Notes: a model not told the origin generated them from the sequence alone. A stretch of 64,000 nucleotides of DNA from an uncultured Sphingosinicella sp. (GCF_902806315.1 NZ_CADCWD010000033.1:1-64000), one strand, 5' to 3'. Counted from the stretch's first letter, positions 48,304-57,768 are shown. Translations and numbers: made by a program.

Positions 48304-49230
48304 ATGAAGCCGCAACTGGCGGTGCTCTATGAGCATCCGAAATGGTTCGAGCCGCTGTTCGCGGCGCTGGAGCGGCGCGGCATCGCGTTCGAGGCGATCC
48401 GCTTATCCGACCACAGCTTCGATCCGACTTCCAGCGACATCCCCGCCCCCGTGGTGCTGAGCCGTGTCGCGATGTCGAGCTTCCTGCGCGAGGTCGATCA
48501 TGGCATCTTCTATGCGGAATCGCTGCTCGCCCACTGGGCCTCGCGCGGCGCGCGGGTGTTGAACGGCGCCGAGGTGATCGCGATCGACTCCTCGAAGGCG
48601 CGGCAGCTCTCGCTAATCAGCGGACTTGGCTACGCGGTGCCGGACACGCGCGTAGTGCACCGCGTGGACGATCTCGTGCCTGCCTCGCGCGGCATGGCTT
48701 ACCCACTGCTGGTGAAGGCGAATATCGGCGGCTCCGGCGCGGGGATCGTGCGCTATTCGAACGAGGCGGAACTGGCGCAGTCGGTGCGCGAAGGCACGGC
48801 CCCAGACAGCGTGGACAAGGTGCTGCTGCTGCAGGACTATGCCCCCGCGCGAAGCGGATCGATCATCCGCATCGAGACGCTCGGCGGGCGCTTTCTTTAC
48901 GCGATCGAGGTGGAGAGCGGCGGCGACAATTTCGACCTCTGTCCGGCCGATGCCTGCGTCTCCGCGCCGGGCCGCACCGCGATCCGGATGGCGGCGGTCA
49001 CGCCCGCGCCGAAGATCATCGAGGCGGCCGAGCGGATCGCCCAGGCGGTCGGACTCAATGTCGGCGGCGTCGAACTGCTGATCGACGACCGCGACGGCAC
49101 TCCCCGTTTCTACGACATCAACGCGCTCTCCAATTTCGTCGCCGATCCGCTGAACGTGCTCGGCTGGGATCCGCACGAGCGGCTGGTGGATTATCTCGCC
49201 GCCGCAATCGCACAGAAAGAAGGCCAATGA
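48304..49230 (+). CDS. RimK/LysX-like ATP-grasp ligase
   Basis: 'YPLLVKANIGGSGAGIVRYSNEAELAQSV', 'LLLQDYAPARSGSIIRIETLGGRFLYAIEV', 'GGVELLIDDRDGTPRFYDINALSNFV'. Start ATG 48304. Confidence 0.85.
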   Translation: MKPQLAVLYEHPKWFEPLFAALERRGIAFEAIRLSDHSFDPTSSDIPAPVVLSRVAMSSFLREVDHGIFYAESLLAHWASRGARVLNGAEVIAIDSSKARQLSLISGLGYAVPDTRVVHRVDDLVPASRGMAYPLLVKANIGGSGAGIVRYSNEAELAQSVREGTAPDSVDKVLLLQDYAPARSGSIIRIETLGGRFLYAIEVESGGDNFDLCPADACVSAPGRTAIRMAAVTPAPKIIEAAERIAQAVGLNVGGVELLIDDRDGTPRFYDINALSNFVADPLNVLGWDPHERLVDYLAAAIAQKEGQ

Positions 49231-50267
49231 GGTTCGGTTACTGGATGCCCGTATTCGGCGGGTGGCTTCGCAACGTGCCCAACGAAGGCATGGAGGCGAG
49301 CTGGGACTATGTGAAGCGGCTGACGCAGCGGAGCGAGCAGACCGGCTGGGACCTGACCCTGATCGCCGAACTGAACCTCAACGACATCAAGGGCGTCGAG
49401 GAGCCGGCACTCGACGCCTGGTCGACTGCGGCGGCGCTCGCGGCGGTGACCCAAAGCATCGATCTGATGGTGGCGGTGCGTCCCAACTTTCACCACCCTG
49501 CCCTCTTCGCCAAGCAGGCGGCCAATATCGACAATATCAGCGGCGGGCGGCTCGCGCTCAACGTCGTCTCCTCCTGGTGGGCGGACGAGGCCAAGCAATA
49601 TGGGCTTCAGTTCGACGAACATGGCGACCGCTATGCCCGCACGCGCGAATGGCTGACGGTCGTGGACGGCCTCTGGACCGAGAAGCATTTCAGCTTCGAA
49701 GGCGGCCGCTACCAGCTGACCGACGCGATTTGCGAGCCCAAGCCCGCCGCCAAGCCGCGCCCTACCATCTATGCCGGCGGCGAGAGCGATGCTGCCAAGA
49801 CGATGATCGCCACACAATGCGACGCTTATGTCATGCACGGCGATCCCGCCGAGGCGATCGCGCCCAAGATCCAGGACATGAAAGAGCGGCGCGCGAAGGT
49901 CGGCGGGGGGCCGATGCAGTTCGGAATGGCCGCCTTCGCGATCGTCCGCGACAGCGAGGCGGAGGCGAAGAAGGAGCTGGCACGGGTCACGGCCATGCCG
50001 CCGCAGCCGCCCAAGGGCTTCGACAATTTCGACCAGTGGCTGTCGGGAACGCAACTGGAGCGCGAACTCAAGCTGCAGGAATATTCGGTTTCGAACCGAG
50101 GCCTAAGACCCAATCTCGTCGGCACGCCCGAGCAGATCCGGGAACGGATCGAGGAATATGAGGCAACCGGTCTCGACCTGTTGCTGCTCCAGATGAGCCC
50201 GCAGGCGGAGGAAATGGATCGTTTCGCGGCCCAGGTGATCGCGCCGATGAAAGAGGCGGTGAGTTAG
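49227..50267 (+). CDS. LLM class flavin-dependent oxidoreductase (luciferase-like monooxygenase)
   Basis: 'MRFGYWMPVFGGWLRNV', 'FAKQAANIDNISGGRLALNVVSSWWADEAKQYGLQFDEHGDRYARTREWLTVVDGLW', 'LVGTPEQIRERIEEYEATGLDLLLLQMSPQAEEM'; ATGA overlap with the upstream ATP-grasp gene. Confidence 0.92.
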   Translation: MRFGYWMPVFGGWLRNVPNEGMEASWDYVKRLTQRSEQTGWDLTLIAELNLNDIKGVEEPALDAWSTAAALAAVTQSIDLMVAVRPNFHHPALFAKQAANIDNISGGRLALNVVSSWWADEAKQYGLQFDEHGDRYARTREWLTVVDGLWTEKHFSFEGGRYQLTDAICEPKPAAKPRPTIYAGGESDAAKTMIATQCDAYVMHGDPAEAIAPKIQDMKERRAKVGGGPMQFGMAAFAIVRDSEAEAKKELARVTAMPPQPPKGFDNFDQWLSGTQLERELKLQEYSVSNRGLRPNLVGTPEQIRERIEEYEATGLDLLLLQMSPQAEEMDRFAAQVIAPMKEAVS

Positions 50268-50330
50268 GAAGCCAGTCTAAGCTGCATCGCGATGCGAACC
50301 TTTTTCAACGCTGAGGGTTCGCAGCTAATG

Positions 50331-51194
50331 GCTTCTTCCGCCCGCACGGTCGCACTCCCGCTCGCAGAGCCCCGGCGCGTCCCGCTGAAGCTCTCGCTGA
50401 TGCACTGGTGGCGCAACGGGCATTTCCCCGATCTTGCCCAGCCGACGAGGTTCAACGAGCTCGTCCAGGCACGCAAGCTCCACGACCGCGATCCGCGCCT
50501 CCCCCAGCTTGCGGACAAGGTGGCGGTGAAGGAGCACGTGGCCCGCCGCCTTGGTGCAGAATGGGTGATCCCGACCCTCTGGCACGGCACCGAACTGCCC
50601 AAGGCGCCCGAGTGGCCCCTCCCCTTCGTGCTCAAATCCAGCCATGGCTGCTGTCAGTGCGCGTTCGTGCGCACCGGCGAGGAGGATTGGCCGGCGATCC
50701 GCCGGCGCGCGGAGGGTTGGCTGAAGCAACGCTACGGCGCCATCCTCGACGAGTGGCTCTATAGCGAGCTCAAGCCGGGCCTCCTGGTCGAGCCCTTCAT
50801 CGGTGACGAGGGCGCGCTTCCAGTCGACTATAAATTCTTCGTCTTCGGCGGCCGCGTCGAGTTTATCCAGGTCGATACGGACCGCGAGCATGACCATAAG
50901 CGCGTCATCTTCGACCGGCGCTGGCGCGCGCTTCCCTGCGAGCTCCAATTCCGGGTGGAGCGGCGCGAGGTGCCCCGCCCTGCCGCGCTTCAGCGCATGA
51001 TCGAGGCCGCCGAGACGCTCGGCCGCGGCTTCGAGTTCGTCCGGGTCGATCTTTACGAGATCGGCGAGCGGCCGATGTTCGGAGAACTGAGCTTCTATCC
51101 GGGCTCCGGCCTGGACCGCTTCCGGCCGGCGCATTTCGACGCGTTATTCGGCGAACACTGGTTGCGGGCGCGCGCGCTCAGCCCGGACTGGTAG
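50331..51194 (+). CDS. TupA-like ATP-grasp family protein
   Basis: 'QPTRFNELVQARKLHDRDPRLPQLADKVAVKEHVARRLGAEWVIPTLWHG', 'FVLKSSHGCCQCAFV', 'DYKFFVFGGRVEFIQVDTDREHDHKRVIFDRRW'. Start could also be 50292. Confidence 0.85.
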   Translation, partial: ASSARTVALPLAEPRRVPLKLSLMHWWRNGHFPDLAQPTRFNELVQARKLHDRDPRLPQLADKVAVKEHVARRLGAEWVIPTLWHGTELPKAPEWPLPFVLKSSHGCCQCAFVRTGEEDWPAIRRRAEGWLKQRYGAILDEWLYSELKPGLLVEPFIGDEGALPVDYKFFVFGGRVEFIQVDTDREHDHKRVIFDRRWRALPCELQFRVERREVPRPAALQRMIEAAETLGRGFEFVRVDLYEIGERPMFGELSFYPGSGLDRFRPAHFDALFGEHWLRARALSPDW

Positions 51195-52092
51195 GCGCCC
51201 GCAGGTCCGACCAGCGCGGGTAGAGGATGGTGACGGCAAGGCCCGAAATCACCAAGGCGGCCGCTCCGATCTTCCACAGCGGCAGCGGCTCGCCCAGCCA
51301 GAGCAGCGACACGGACATCCCGAAAACCGGGACAAGGAGCGCCATAGGCGTGATCGTCGCGGCAGGATGCCGCTGCAGCAGCCAGCCCCAGGCAACGAAA
51401 CCGAAAATGCCTGCGGCCACGGCATTGTAGAGCACGGCGGCCCACACGCCCCAGCTCGCTCCGATGAGACCGGCCGAAACGGCGTTCCAGCCTTCGAACA
51501 GCAAGGAAAGAAGGAGCAGCGGCGGCACGGCGAAAAGGTTGGACCAGACCACGAAGGCCGACATGTCTGCCGGATCGGCGGCGCGGGCGGCGAGATTGGC
51601 TCCGGCCCAGCTCGCCGCCGCGACAAGCATCAGCGCGACGCCGAGTGGGGTGGTGGTCCCATCCGTGTTGGCCATGATGAGGGCGAGGCCGGCAAAGCCA
51701 AGTGACAATGCGAACCAGTGGAATGGCCGCAGCCGCTCCCCGCCGCGCCAGACGAACAGGCCGATGGTGAAGAAGACCTGCATCTGCACGATCAACGACG
51801 CGAGTCCGGGCGTGATGTCGCGCTCCATCGCGATGAACATGATGCCGAACTGACCGAAGCCGATCAGGAAGCCGTAGGCCGCAAGGTAGCGCCAGGGCAC
51901 GCGCGGCCGCGGAAGGAAGAAAACTGCGGGCACCAGCATGAAGGTGAAGCGAAGGCAGGCGAAGAGCAATGGTGGCAGCTCCGCCAGCGCCACCTTGATG
52001 ACGGTGAAGTTGGTGCCCCAGACGGCCACCACCAGCAGCGCCAGCAGGATGTGGCGCAGCGGGAGATGGTGGTGGGAAGCGCCTTGCGTCAC
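51178..52092 (-). CDS. EamA/DMT family transporter
   Basis: 'VVAVWGTNFTVIKVALAELPPLLFACLRFTFML', repeated EamA hydrophobic architecture. Confidence 0.92.
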   Translation of the reverse strand: MTQGASHHHLPLRHILLALLVVAVWGTNFTVIKVALAELPPLLFACLRFTFMLVPAVFFLPRPRVPWRYLAAYGFLIGFGQFGIMFIAMERDITPGLASLIVQMQVFFTIGLFVWRGGERLRPFHWFALSLGFAGLALIMANTDGTTTPLGVALMLVAAASWAGANLAARAADPADMSAFVVWSNLFAVPPLLLLSLLFEGWNAVSAGLIGASWGVWAAVLYNAVAAGIFGFVAWGWLLQRHPAATITPMALLVPVFGMSVSLLWLGEPLPLWKIGAAALVISGLAVTILYPRWSDLRAPTSPG

Positions 52093-52165
52093 CGAGCGCG
52101 CTTAGCGGCTTCACCGGGCCGGGCAAACGGATGCCCTCGCTGCGCTCCTCGCGACGGCAGGGAAA

Positions 52166-52639
52166 TTATTGCTCCGCTGCAAGCTCGCGAGCGGCGGCAA
52201 GCACTTCCTCGGCATGACCGGGGACGCTGACCTTGCGCCAGATGCGCTTCACGATGCCGTCGCGGTCGACCAGGAAGGTCGCGCGCTCGATCCCCATATA
52301 TTTGCGGCCGTACATCGACTTCTCGACCCAGGTGCCGAACGCCTCGCAGGCCGTGCCGTCCGTGTCGCTCGCGAGCGAAACCTTCAGCTCGTATTTGTCG
52401 ACGAACTTCTTGTGCTTGGCCGCCGCGTCCTTGGAGACCCCAAGGATCCACGTTCCGTCCCTGGCGAACTCGTCGGCCAGTGCGCTGAAATCCTGCGCTT
52501 CCTTGGTGCAGCCGCTGGTGTCGTCCTTGGGGTAGAAATAGAGGACGAGCTTGTTGCCCTTGAAGTCGGCGGGGCTGACGGGCTTTCCTTCCATCCCTTC
52601 GAGCTTCACGTCCGGAACGGGATCGCCTTCGTTCAGCAT
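52166..52639 (-). CDS. bcp: Thioredoxin-dependent peroxiredoxin (Bcp/PrxQ)
   Basis: 'NKLVLYFYPKDDTSGCTKEAQDFSALADEF', 'ATFLVDRDGIVKRIWRKVSVPGHAEEVLAAARE'. Start MLNEGDPVPD at 52639. Confidence 0.93.
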   Translation of the reverse strand: MLNEGDPVPDVKLEGMEGKPVSPADFKGNKLVLYFYPKDDTSGCTKEAQDFSALADEFARDGTWILGVSKDAAAKHKKFVDKYELKVSLASDTDGTACEAFGTWVEKSMYGRKYMGIERATFLVDRDGIVKRIWRKVSVPGHAEEVLAAARELAAEQ

Positions 52640-52640
52640 C

Positions 52641-55388
52641 CTAGTCTCCTTGAAAAGACGCGACCTCGCGCCACAATCCACCGACCCTCTGCCGCGCCGC
52701 GTCATGCGCCGCAAGCAGGCTCTCCCAATCGTCGAACCCGCAGGCCTTCGCCACCAGCCCCCGCGATGCAGCCGGAGGCTCGGCGGAGCTGGGCGAGACC
52801 AGTCGGAGCGTGACGAGAATACGGGTGAGGAGCCGCAAGGCGGGATCGATGTCCTTGGTCACCAACCCGGCGGCAACGAGATCAGCAAGCGCATCCTCAA
52901 GCCGCGGATGCAGGCCGACGCCGTGGCGAAGCTGCAGCGTGTGCACGGCGAATTCGAGGTCGACGAGCCCGCCAGACCCAAGCTTGATATCGAACGGCCC
53001 CTTGACCGGCTTGTGAGCCGCCATCTCGGCGCGCATCGCGGCGGCGTCCCCCGTGATCTTCGCAGCGTCGCGGGGGCTTGCCAGCGTCTCGCGGATTACC
53101 TGCTCGAGCGCCACCTTGCTCTCCGGCGATCCGTAGACGGGGCGCCCCCGCGTCAAGGCCATGTGCTCCCAGGTCCAGGCATGGTTCTGCTGATAATCGG
53201 CAAAGCTCGACAAGGTGATCGCGATCAGGCCGTCCTTGCCCGACGGCCTGAGGCGCGTATCGACCTCGTAGAGCGGCCCGGCCGCAGTCGCCACGCTGAG
53301 CGCCGCCGTGACGCGCGGCGCGAGGCGGTTGAAATAGTCGGTTGCCCGAAGCGGCCTGCGGCCGTCCGATTCCGCCTCATGCGTGCCGGTGAAGAGATAG
53401 ACGAGGTCGAGATCGGACGCGTAGGTGAGCGCCTCGCCGCCAAGGCGGCCGAGCCCGAGGATCAGCAGCTCCGACCCGGGCACCCGCCCGTGCACGGCCT
53501 TGAACTCGGCGACCGCCGCATCGGCAAGAACGTTGATGGCGGCCTCGGCCACGCGCGAATAGCCCTCAGCGACGTCCAGCGGGTCGCTTCGGCCGAGCAC
53601 GAGCTGTGCTCCCAGCGCGAAGCGGCGCTCGTTCACGCGGCGGCGAACCCGATCGAGCAGCAGCTGATAATCCTCGCCGGCGCGCTCAGCGCGCGAAAAA
53701 TCTCCGATCAGCTCCGCCACAGGCGGGGTCGGCTCGAACGCCGAGGAGTCGATCAGGCCGTCGAGCAGCTCCGCGCGTCTCCCAAGCTGCTCGGCAAGCG
53801 CGGGCGCGTGGCTGAGGATGGTCGCGAGCAGCTGCGTGAGGCCGGGGCGCGCGTCGAGCAAGCGGTAGAAATTGACACCGCTGGGCAGCTTCATGACCAT
53901 GTCATCGAAGCGGTTCACGGCGCGCATCGGGTCCGGCGCGGCGCCGAACGCATCCATCAGGGCCGGCAGCATCGCCTCGAACGCCTCGCGCGCCGGCGCG
54001 GTGCGAAGCGAGCGCGGCTTGCCAGACCGCCACGCCTCGATGCGCTGCCGCGCGGCCACCGGATCGACGAACCCTGCTTCGGAAAGGCGCCTTTCGAGTG
54101 CTTCGGGCGCTTGCGGCAGGCGCCCGCCCCCTTCTCCCTCGAGTGCTCCGTAGATGGCGGCTACCCGTTCCACCTGCGGCTCTATGAGGCGGAGCAACGC
54201 CTCCCCGTCTCCAAGGCCGTGCAGCCTTGCGACATTGTCGAGCGCCGCGGGATCCTGCGGAAGGCTGTGCGTCTGCCGGTCGTCGACCATCTGCAGCCTG
54301 TGCTCGATCGTGCGAAGTAGGCGATAGGCCTCTGCCAGGTGGGCCGCGTCGGCTGCCGTGATACGACCCGCAGCGGAGAGCGCGGCCAGCGCATCCAGCG
54401 TTGCGGGGGGACGAAGCTCCGGCTCACGGCCGCCGTGGATAAGCTGGTGCATCTGCGTGAAGAACTCGATCTCGCGGATGCCGCCCCTGCCGCGCTTCAG
54501 GTCATAGCCGGGCCCGAACGACTGCCCGCCCGAATAATGATCGCGGATCCGCCCGGTAATCGCCTGCAGCTCCCCGATCGCTCCGAAATCGAGGCTCCGG
54601 CGCCATACGAAAGGATGGATCGCCTCAATGAAGTAGCGGCCGAGCTCCCGGTCGCCGGCGGCAGCGCGAGCACGGATGAATGCGGCCCTTTCCCAAGGCA
54701 GGGCGCTCGTTTCATAATAAGAGATTGCAGCGTCGGCGGAGAGTGCGATCGGCGTCACTTCGGGCGACGGGCGGAGGCGCAGGTCGACTCGGAACACATA
54801 GCCTTCGCCGTCGCGCTTCTGCAGCAGCTCGATCACCCGCTGACCGATCCGGACGGCGCCCTGCATCGCCTCCTCCCGCGGTTTCAGCGGGAGGGTGGCG
54901 GGATCGTAAAGGAACAGGACGTCGATATCCGACGAGTAATTGAGTTCCCGGCTGCCGAGCTTGCCCAGCGCAATTACTGCGAAGCCACGCGGCTCAGCGG
55001 CTGGAGTGCGCTCCAGGATCGCGGTTTTTACAGCCCGCTGAAGAGCGTTGTCCGCGAAGTCGGAGAGTGTCGCGACAACCGTTTCCAGCGCCAGCAAGCC
55101 GGCTAGATCGCCCATTCCGACAGCAAGCGCCAGACCACCTCGCTGCCGGCGCAAAGCAGACCCTTCATCGGACGCGCCAGCGCCACATTTCGCCGCAATT
55201 TCAATGGCTTGATTGACGGATCCCCGGTCCAGCGCAGCCGCCACTTCCGGCCTCTTATCGAGCTCCAGACGCAGAAAAGGCGAGTGGTACCGAGCGCGCG
55301 CGAGCGCCCCCTGAACCGCATGGTCACCCTCTGTCGCCTTCATGTCACAATACAGATCAGTTCCGTTCGCGAGGCGCAACGGTTGCAA
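52641..55388 (-). CDS. glnE: Bifunctional glutamine synthetase adenylyltransferase/deadenylyltransferase
   Basis: Two NT domains: 'VIALGKLGSRELNYSSDIDVLFLYDP' and 'ILGLGRLGGEALTYASDLDLVYLFTG'; 'GRGGIREIEFFTQMHQLIHGGREPELRPPATLDAL'. Confidence 0.95.
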   Translation of the reverse strand: MQPLRLANGTDLYCDMKATEGDHAVQGALARARYHSPFLRLELDKRPEVAAALDRGSVNQAIEIAAKCGAGASDEGSALRRQRGGLALAVGMGDLAGLLALETVVATLSDFADNALQRAVKTAILERTPAAEPRGFAVIALGKLGSRELNYSSDIDVLFLYDPATLPLKPREEAMQGAVRIGQRVIELLQKRDGEGYVFRVDLRLRPSPEVTPIALSADAAISYYETSALPWERAAFIRARAAAGDRELGRYFIEAIHPFVWRRSLDFGAIGELQAITGRIRDHYSGGQSFGPGYDLKRGRGGIREIEFFTQMHQLIHGGREPELRPPATLDALAALSAAGRITAADAAHLAEAYRLLRTIEHRLQMVDDRQTHSLPQDPAALDNVARLHGLGDGEALLRLIEPQVERVAAIYGALEGEGGGRLPQAPEALERRLSEAGFVDPVAARQRIEAWRSGKPRSLRTAPAREAFEAMLPALMDAFGAAPDPMRAVNRFDDMVMKLPSGVNFYRLLDARPGLTQLLATILSHAPALAEQLGRRAELLDGLIDSSAFEPTPPVAELIGDFSRAERAGEDYQLLLDRVRRRVNERRFALGAQLVLGRSDPLDVAEGYSRVAEAAINVLADAAVAEFKAVHGRVPGSELLILGLGRLGGEALTYASDLDLVYLFTGTHEAESDGRRPLRATDYFNRLAPRVTAALSVATAAGPLYEVDTRLRPSGKDGLIAITLSSFADYQQNHAWTWEHMALTRGRPVYGSPESKVALEQVIRETLASPRDAAKITGDAAAMRAEMAAHKPVKGPFDIKLGSGGLVDLEFAVHTLQLRHGVGLHPRLEDALADLVAAGLVTKDIDPALRLLTRILVTLRLVSPSSAEPPAASRGLVAKACGFDDWESLLAAHDAARQRVGGLWREVASFQGD

Positions 55389-55448
55389 CCCAGATTAAGG
55401 ATGTGCGTTCTACCCGGCGTGAACACGATCAATCCAAGAAGAGAAGCC

Positions 55449-55598
55449 ATGGTGAACGCTTCGTCCCGGCGCTTCGTGAAGGTGGCGCCACCCACCGTCC
55501 ATGCCGGTGTCGGCAATGCGTTGCGCGAGGCTTTCGCGATGGACGGCGAGTTGCGCTCGCTGAAATCGTTCGAGGAATTGCTCGCAAAGCTCGACTGA
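55449..55598 (+). CDS. Small hypothetical protein (49 aa)
   Basis: MVNASSRRFVKVAPPTVHAGVGNALREAFAMDGELRSLKSFEELLAKLD; preceded by an AGAAG purine-rich stretch. Confidence 0.45.
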   Translation: MVNASSRRFVKVAPPTVHAGVGNALREAFAMDGELRSLKSFEELLAKLD

Positions 55599-55651
55599 GC
55601 CTGCGCACGACCGGACCGGCAGCGCGCGGACCGGCAGCGTGCCGGCCCTCA

Positions 55652-56338
55652 TCAATCTTCGAGTGAGCCTGCTGGATCCCGGTCGCGGCTGAGGTCGTCG
55701 ACTTCGCTCATGATCGATTGCAGCGCCGTCTTGTTGACGTCGGTCTCGTGATCGCGGCGTGACGGAAGCTTGCCGTCGGTGAGCAGCGCCTCCAGCGCGA
55801 CGCGGCCGCGCGCGACGCGGCTCTTGATGGTTCCAACCGCGCAGCCGCAAATCTCGGCTGCTTCTTCATAGGCGAAGCCGCCAGCGCCGACCAGGATGAG
55901 CGCCTCGCGCTGCGGCTGCGGCAGGTGCATCAGCGCACGCTGCATGTCGCCAAGCTCTACATGGCGGTCCTGGCTCGCCGGGGCCGCTAGCAGCTTCGAG
56001 GCCGTCAACTCGTCCCACTCGCCCTTGAAGCGCGCGCGGCGCATCTGGCTGAGGAAGAGGTTGCGAAGGATGATAAAGGTCCAGGCCCGCATGTTGGTGC
56101 CCGCCTGAAAGCGCTTGCGCGCCGCCCAGGCCTTGAGCAACGTCTCCTGCACGAGATCGTCGGCGAGGTCGCGGCTGCCGGACAGCGAGCGCCCGAAGGC
56201 GCGCAGATGCGGGATCACCTGGGCAAGCTGATCCTTGAATTCATTGTCGGGGAGCGGAACGGGCTCTTCCCGAACCGGATTCTCTTCCGTCAATGCTGGC
56301 TTATCGCCGGCCATCAAGCCCCCAATCACAGCAGTCAT
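55652..56338 (-). CDS. ecfG: General stress response ECF sigma factor EcfG
   Basis: 'PHLRAFGRSLSGSRDLADDLVQETLLKAWAARKRFQAGTNMRAWTFIILRNLFLSQMRRARFKGEWDE', 'LPQPQREALILVGAGGFAYEEAAEICGCAVGTIKSRVARGRVAL'; next to phyR/nepR. Internal start MAGDKP possible. Confidence 0.92.
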   Translation of the reverse strand: MTAVIGGLMAGDKPALTEENPVREEPVPLPDNEFKDQLAQVIPHLRAFGRSLSGSRDLADDLVQETLLKAWAARKRFQAGTNMRAWTFIILRNLFLSQMRRARFKGEWDELTASKLLAAPASQDRHVELGDMQRALMHLPQPQREALILVGAGGFAYEEAAEICGCAVGTIKSRVARGRVALEALLTDGKLPSRRDHETDVNKTALQSIMSEVDDLSRDRDPAGSLED

Positions 56339-56413
56339 GAAACGCCGCCGCCGCGGCCTACCCGCCGGGGCGACAGGCTCCGGCGGAACGAATTGTTACG
56401 GCTAGGTATGAGC

Positions 56414-56551
56414 TTAGGCCCAGACAAACAAGATGAGGGCAAAGGCGATCACCGTCAGGGCGATTCCGAACACCAGAACGTAGCGCACCATGTGCGGCGT
56501 CGTGCCGGCACGAGCTTCGGTCTTTCCAACATGGCGTTCGGGTTCGGGCAT
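56414..56551 (-). CDS. Small single-TM protein (45 aa) between phyR and ecfG; not in the ORF track
   Basis: MPEPERHVGKTEARAGTTPHMVRYVLVFGIALTVIAFALILFVWA*; ~43 nt downstream of a perfect GGAAC-N16-CGTT. Confidence 0.65.
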   Translation of the reverse strand: MPEPERHVGKTEARAGTTPHMVRYVLVFGIALTVIAFALILFVWA

Positions 56552-56593
56552 AAGCGCGTTCAATCCTGTTTCAGCATGCAACTTAGAACCGCC

Positions 56594-56618
56594 AACGCCT
56601 GCTCGGTGAGCCGGTTCC
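56594..56618 (-). promoter_or_regulatory. EcfG-type (GSR) promoter
   Basis: Minus strand GGAAC-CGGCTCACCGAGCAGG-CGTT (N16). Confidence 0.75.
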
Positions 56619-56684
56619 CGTTTGCGACGGAAGCCTCTCTGTCGCGGCTCCCGTCAGGCAAACGCGGATTTCCCGCGGCTCTCC

Positions 56685-57479
56685 TCAGGCGGGAACCGTT
56701 GCGCTGTCGAAGAACAGGGCCTGCGCGATCGCAGCCTTCACCGTCGAACGCTGGAACGGCTTGGTGATGAGGAAGGTCGGCTCCGGCCGCTCGCCGGTCA
56801 GCAGCCGCTCCGGGAAGGCGGTGATGAAGATCACCGGCACGTTGAATTCCTGGAGGATGTCCTTCACCGCATCGATGCCCGAGCTGTCGTCGGCGAGCTG
56901 GATGTCGGCGAGCACCAGGCCCGGGCGGCGCGCCAGCGCCTGGCTGACCGCCTCGTCGCGGGTAACGGCCACGCCGGTGACGCTGTGACCAAGGTCGCGG
57001 ACGATCGTCTCGATGTCCATCGCGATGATCGGCTCGTCCTCGATGATCAGCACTTCCGCGCGGGTCTGGCGCTCGATCTCGGCCAGCGCCTCCGCCACCA
57101 GCGATTCCACCTCGTCGGGTTCCGCCCCGATCAGGTAGCCGGTATCTTCCGGGGTGAAGCCCTCCATCGCCGTCAGCAGCAGCGCCTGGCGCGAAAGCGG
57201 AGTGATGCGGGCGAGCCGCGCTTGGGCGATGCCCTCAGGGTCCGACGCGTCCGATCCTTCCGGATCTTCTTCGATGTTGGCGGACGACCAGATGGCGTGA
57301 AAAGTGCGATAGAGGCCGAGCCGCGGGTCGACGCCGCGCGGGAAATCGTTCGGCGCCGCTACGATCGCCTCCAGCGTCGCCCTGACGAAGGCGTCACCAT
57401 GGCCCTGGCTGCCTGTCAGGGCGCGCGCATAGCGCCGGAGAAAGGGAAGGTGCGGCGCGAGTTCCTGACCGAGCGACAT
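56685..57479 (-). CDS. phyR: Anti-anti-sigma response regulator PhyR
   Basis: Sigma-like N-terminus 'LPFLRRYARALTGSQGHGDAFVRATLEAI' plus receiver 'AEVLIIEDEPIIAMDIETIVRDLGHSVTGVA...LADIQLADDSSGIDAV...ITAFPERLLTG'. Confidence 0.95.
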   Translation of the reverse strand: MSLGQELAPHLPFLRRYARALTGSQGHGDAFVRATLEAIVAAPNDFPRGVDPRLGLYRTFHAIWSSANIEEDPEGSDASDPEGIAQARLARITPLSRQALLLTAMEGFTPEDTGYLIGAEPDEVESLVAEALAEIERQTRAEVLIIEDEPIIAMDIETIVRDLGHSVTGVAVTRDEAVSQALARRPGLVLADIQLADDSSGIDAVKDILQEFNVPVIFITAFPERLLTGERPEPTFLITKPFQRSTVKAAIAQALFFDSATVPA

Positions 57480-57614
57480 GATCGTTACGACTCCTATTCA
57501 CAAAATCGCCGGTCTTGTGATGGGCTGCCCCGCGCTTGGCAAGCCTGCCTGGCGGCAGTTCTCAAGCACGCAAACATGCCCGGGAAAGAACCCCGGCCCG
57601 CTCTCTTGGTGCAT

Positions 57615-57642
57615 GGAACCATCGTGCGACTTTTTTGTTTCC
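57615..57642 (+). promoter_or_regulatory. EcfG-type promoter, near consensus, quasi-symmetric, between phyR and nepR
   Basis: GGAAC-N16-TGTT (or GGAAC-N17-GTTTCC); reverse strand reads GGAAAC-N17-GTTCC. Confidence 0.5.
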
Positions 57643-57768
57643 AAGCCCACGCGGGCACCATATGCGTTCCCGCAGCAATGATCTGTGCATTTGGTGGGCG
57701 GCAGGCGCTTTACCGAGGCGCTTGGAATAGGTTGGCGAGCGGAGACGCTTGTTTAGGGGTGGAATCAT

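Noticed and set aside
48342-50267. 641-aa ORF as a single long protein
   Set aside because: Its first ~295 codons are out of frame with the ATP-grasp gene and non-coding in composition; the real gene starts at ATG 49227 (LLM oxidoreductase).
52551-54320. 589-aa plus-strand ORF antisense to glnE
   Set aside because: Shadow ORF; GlnE on the other strand is certain.
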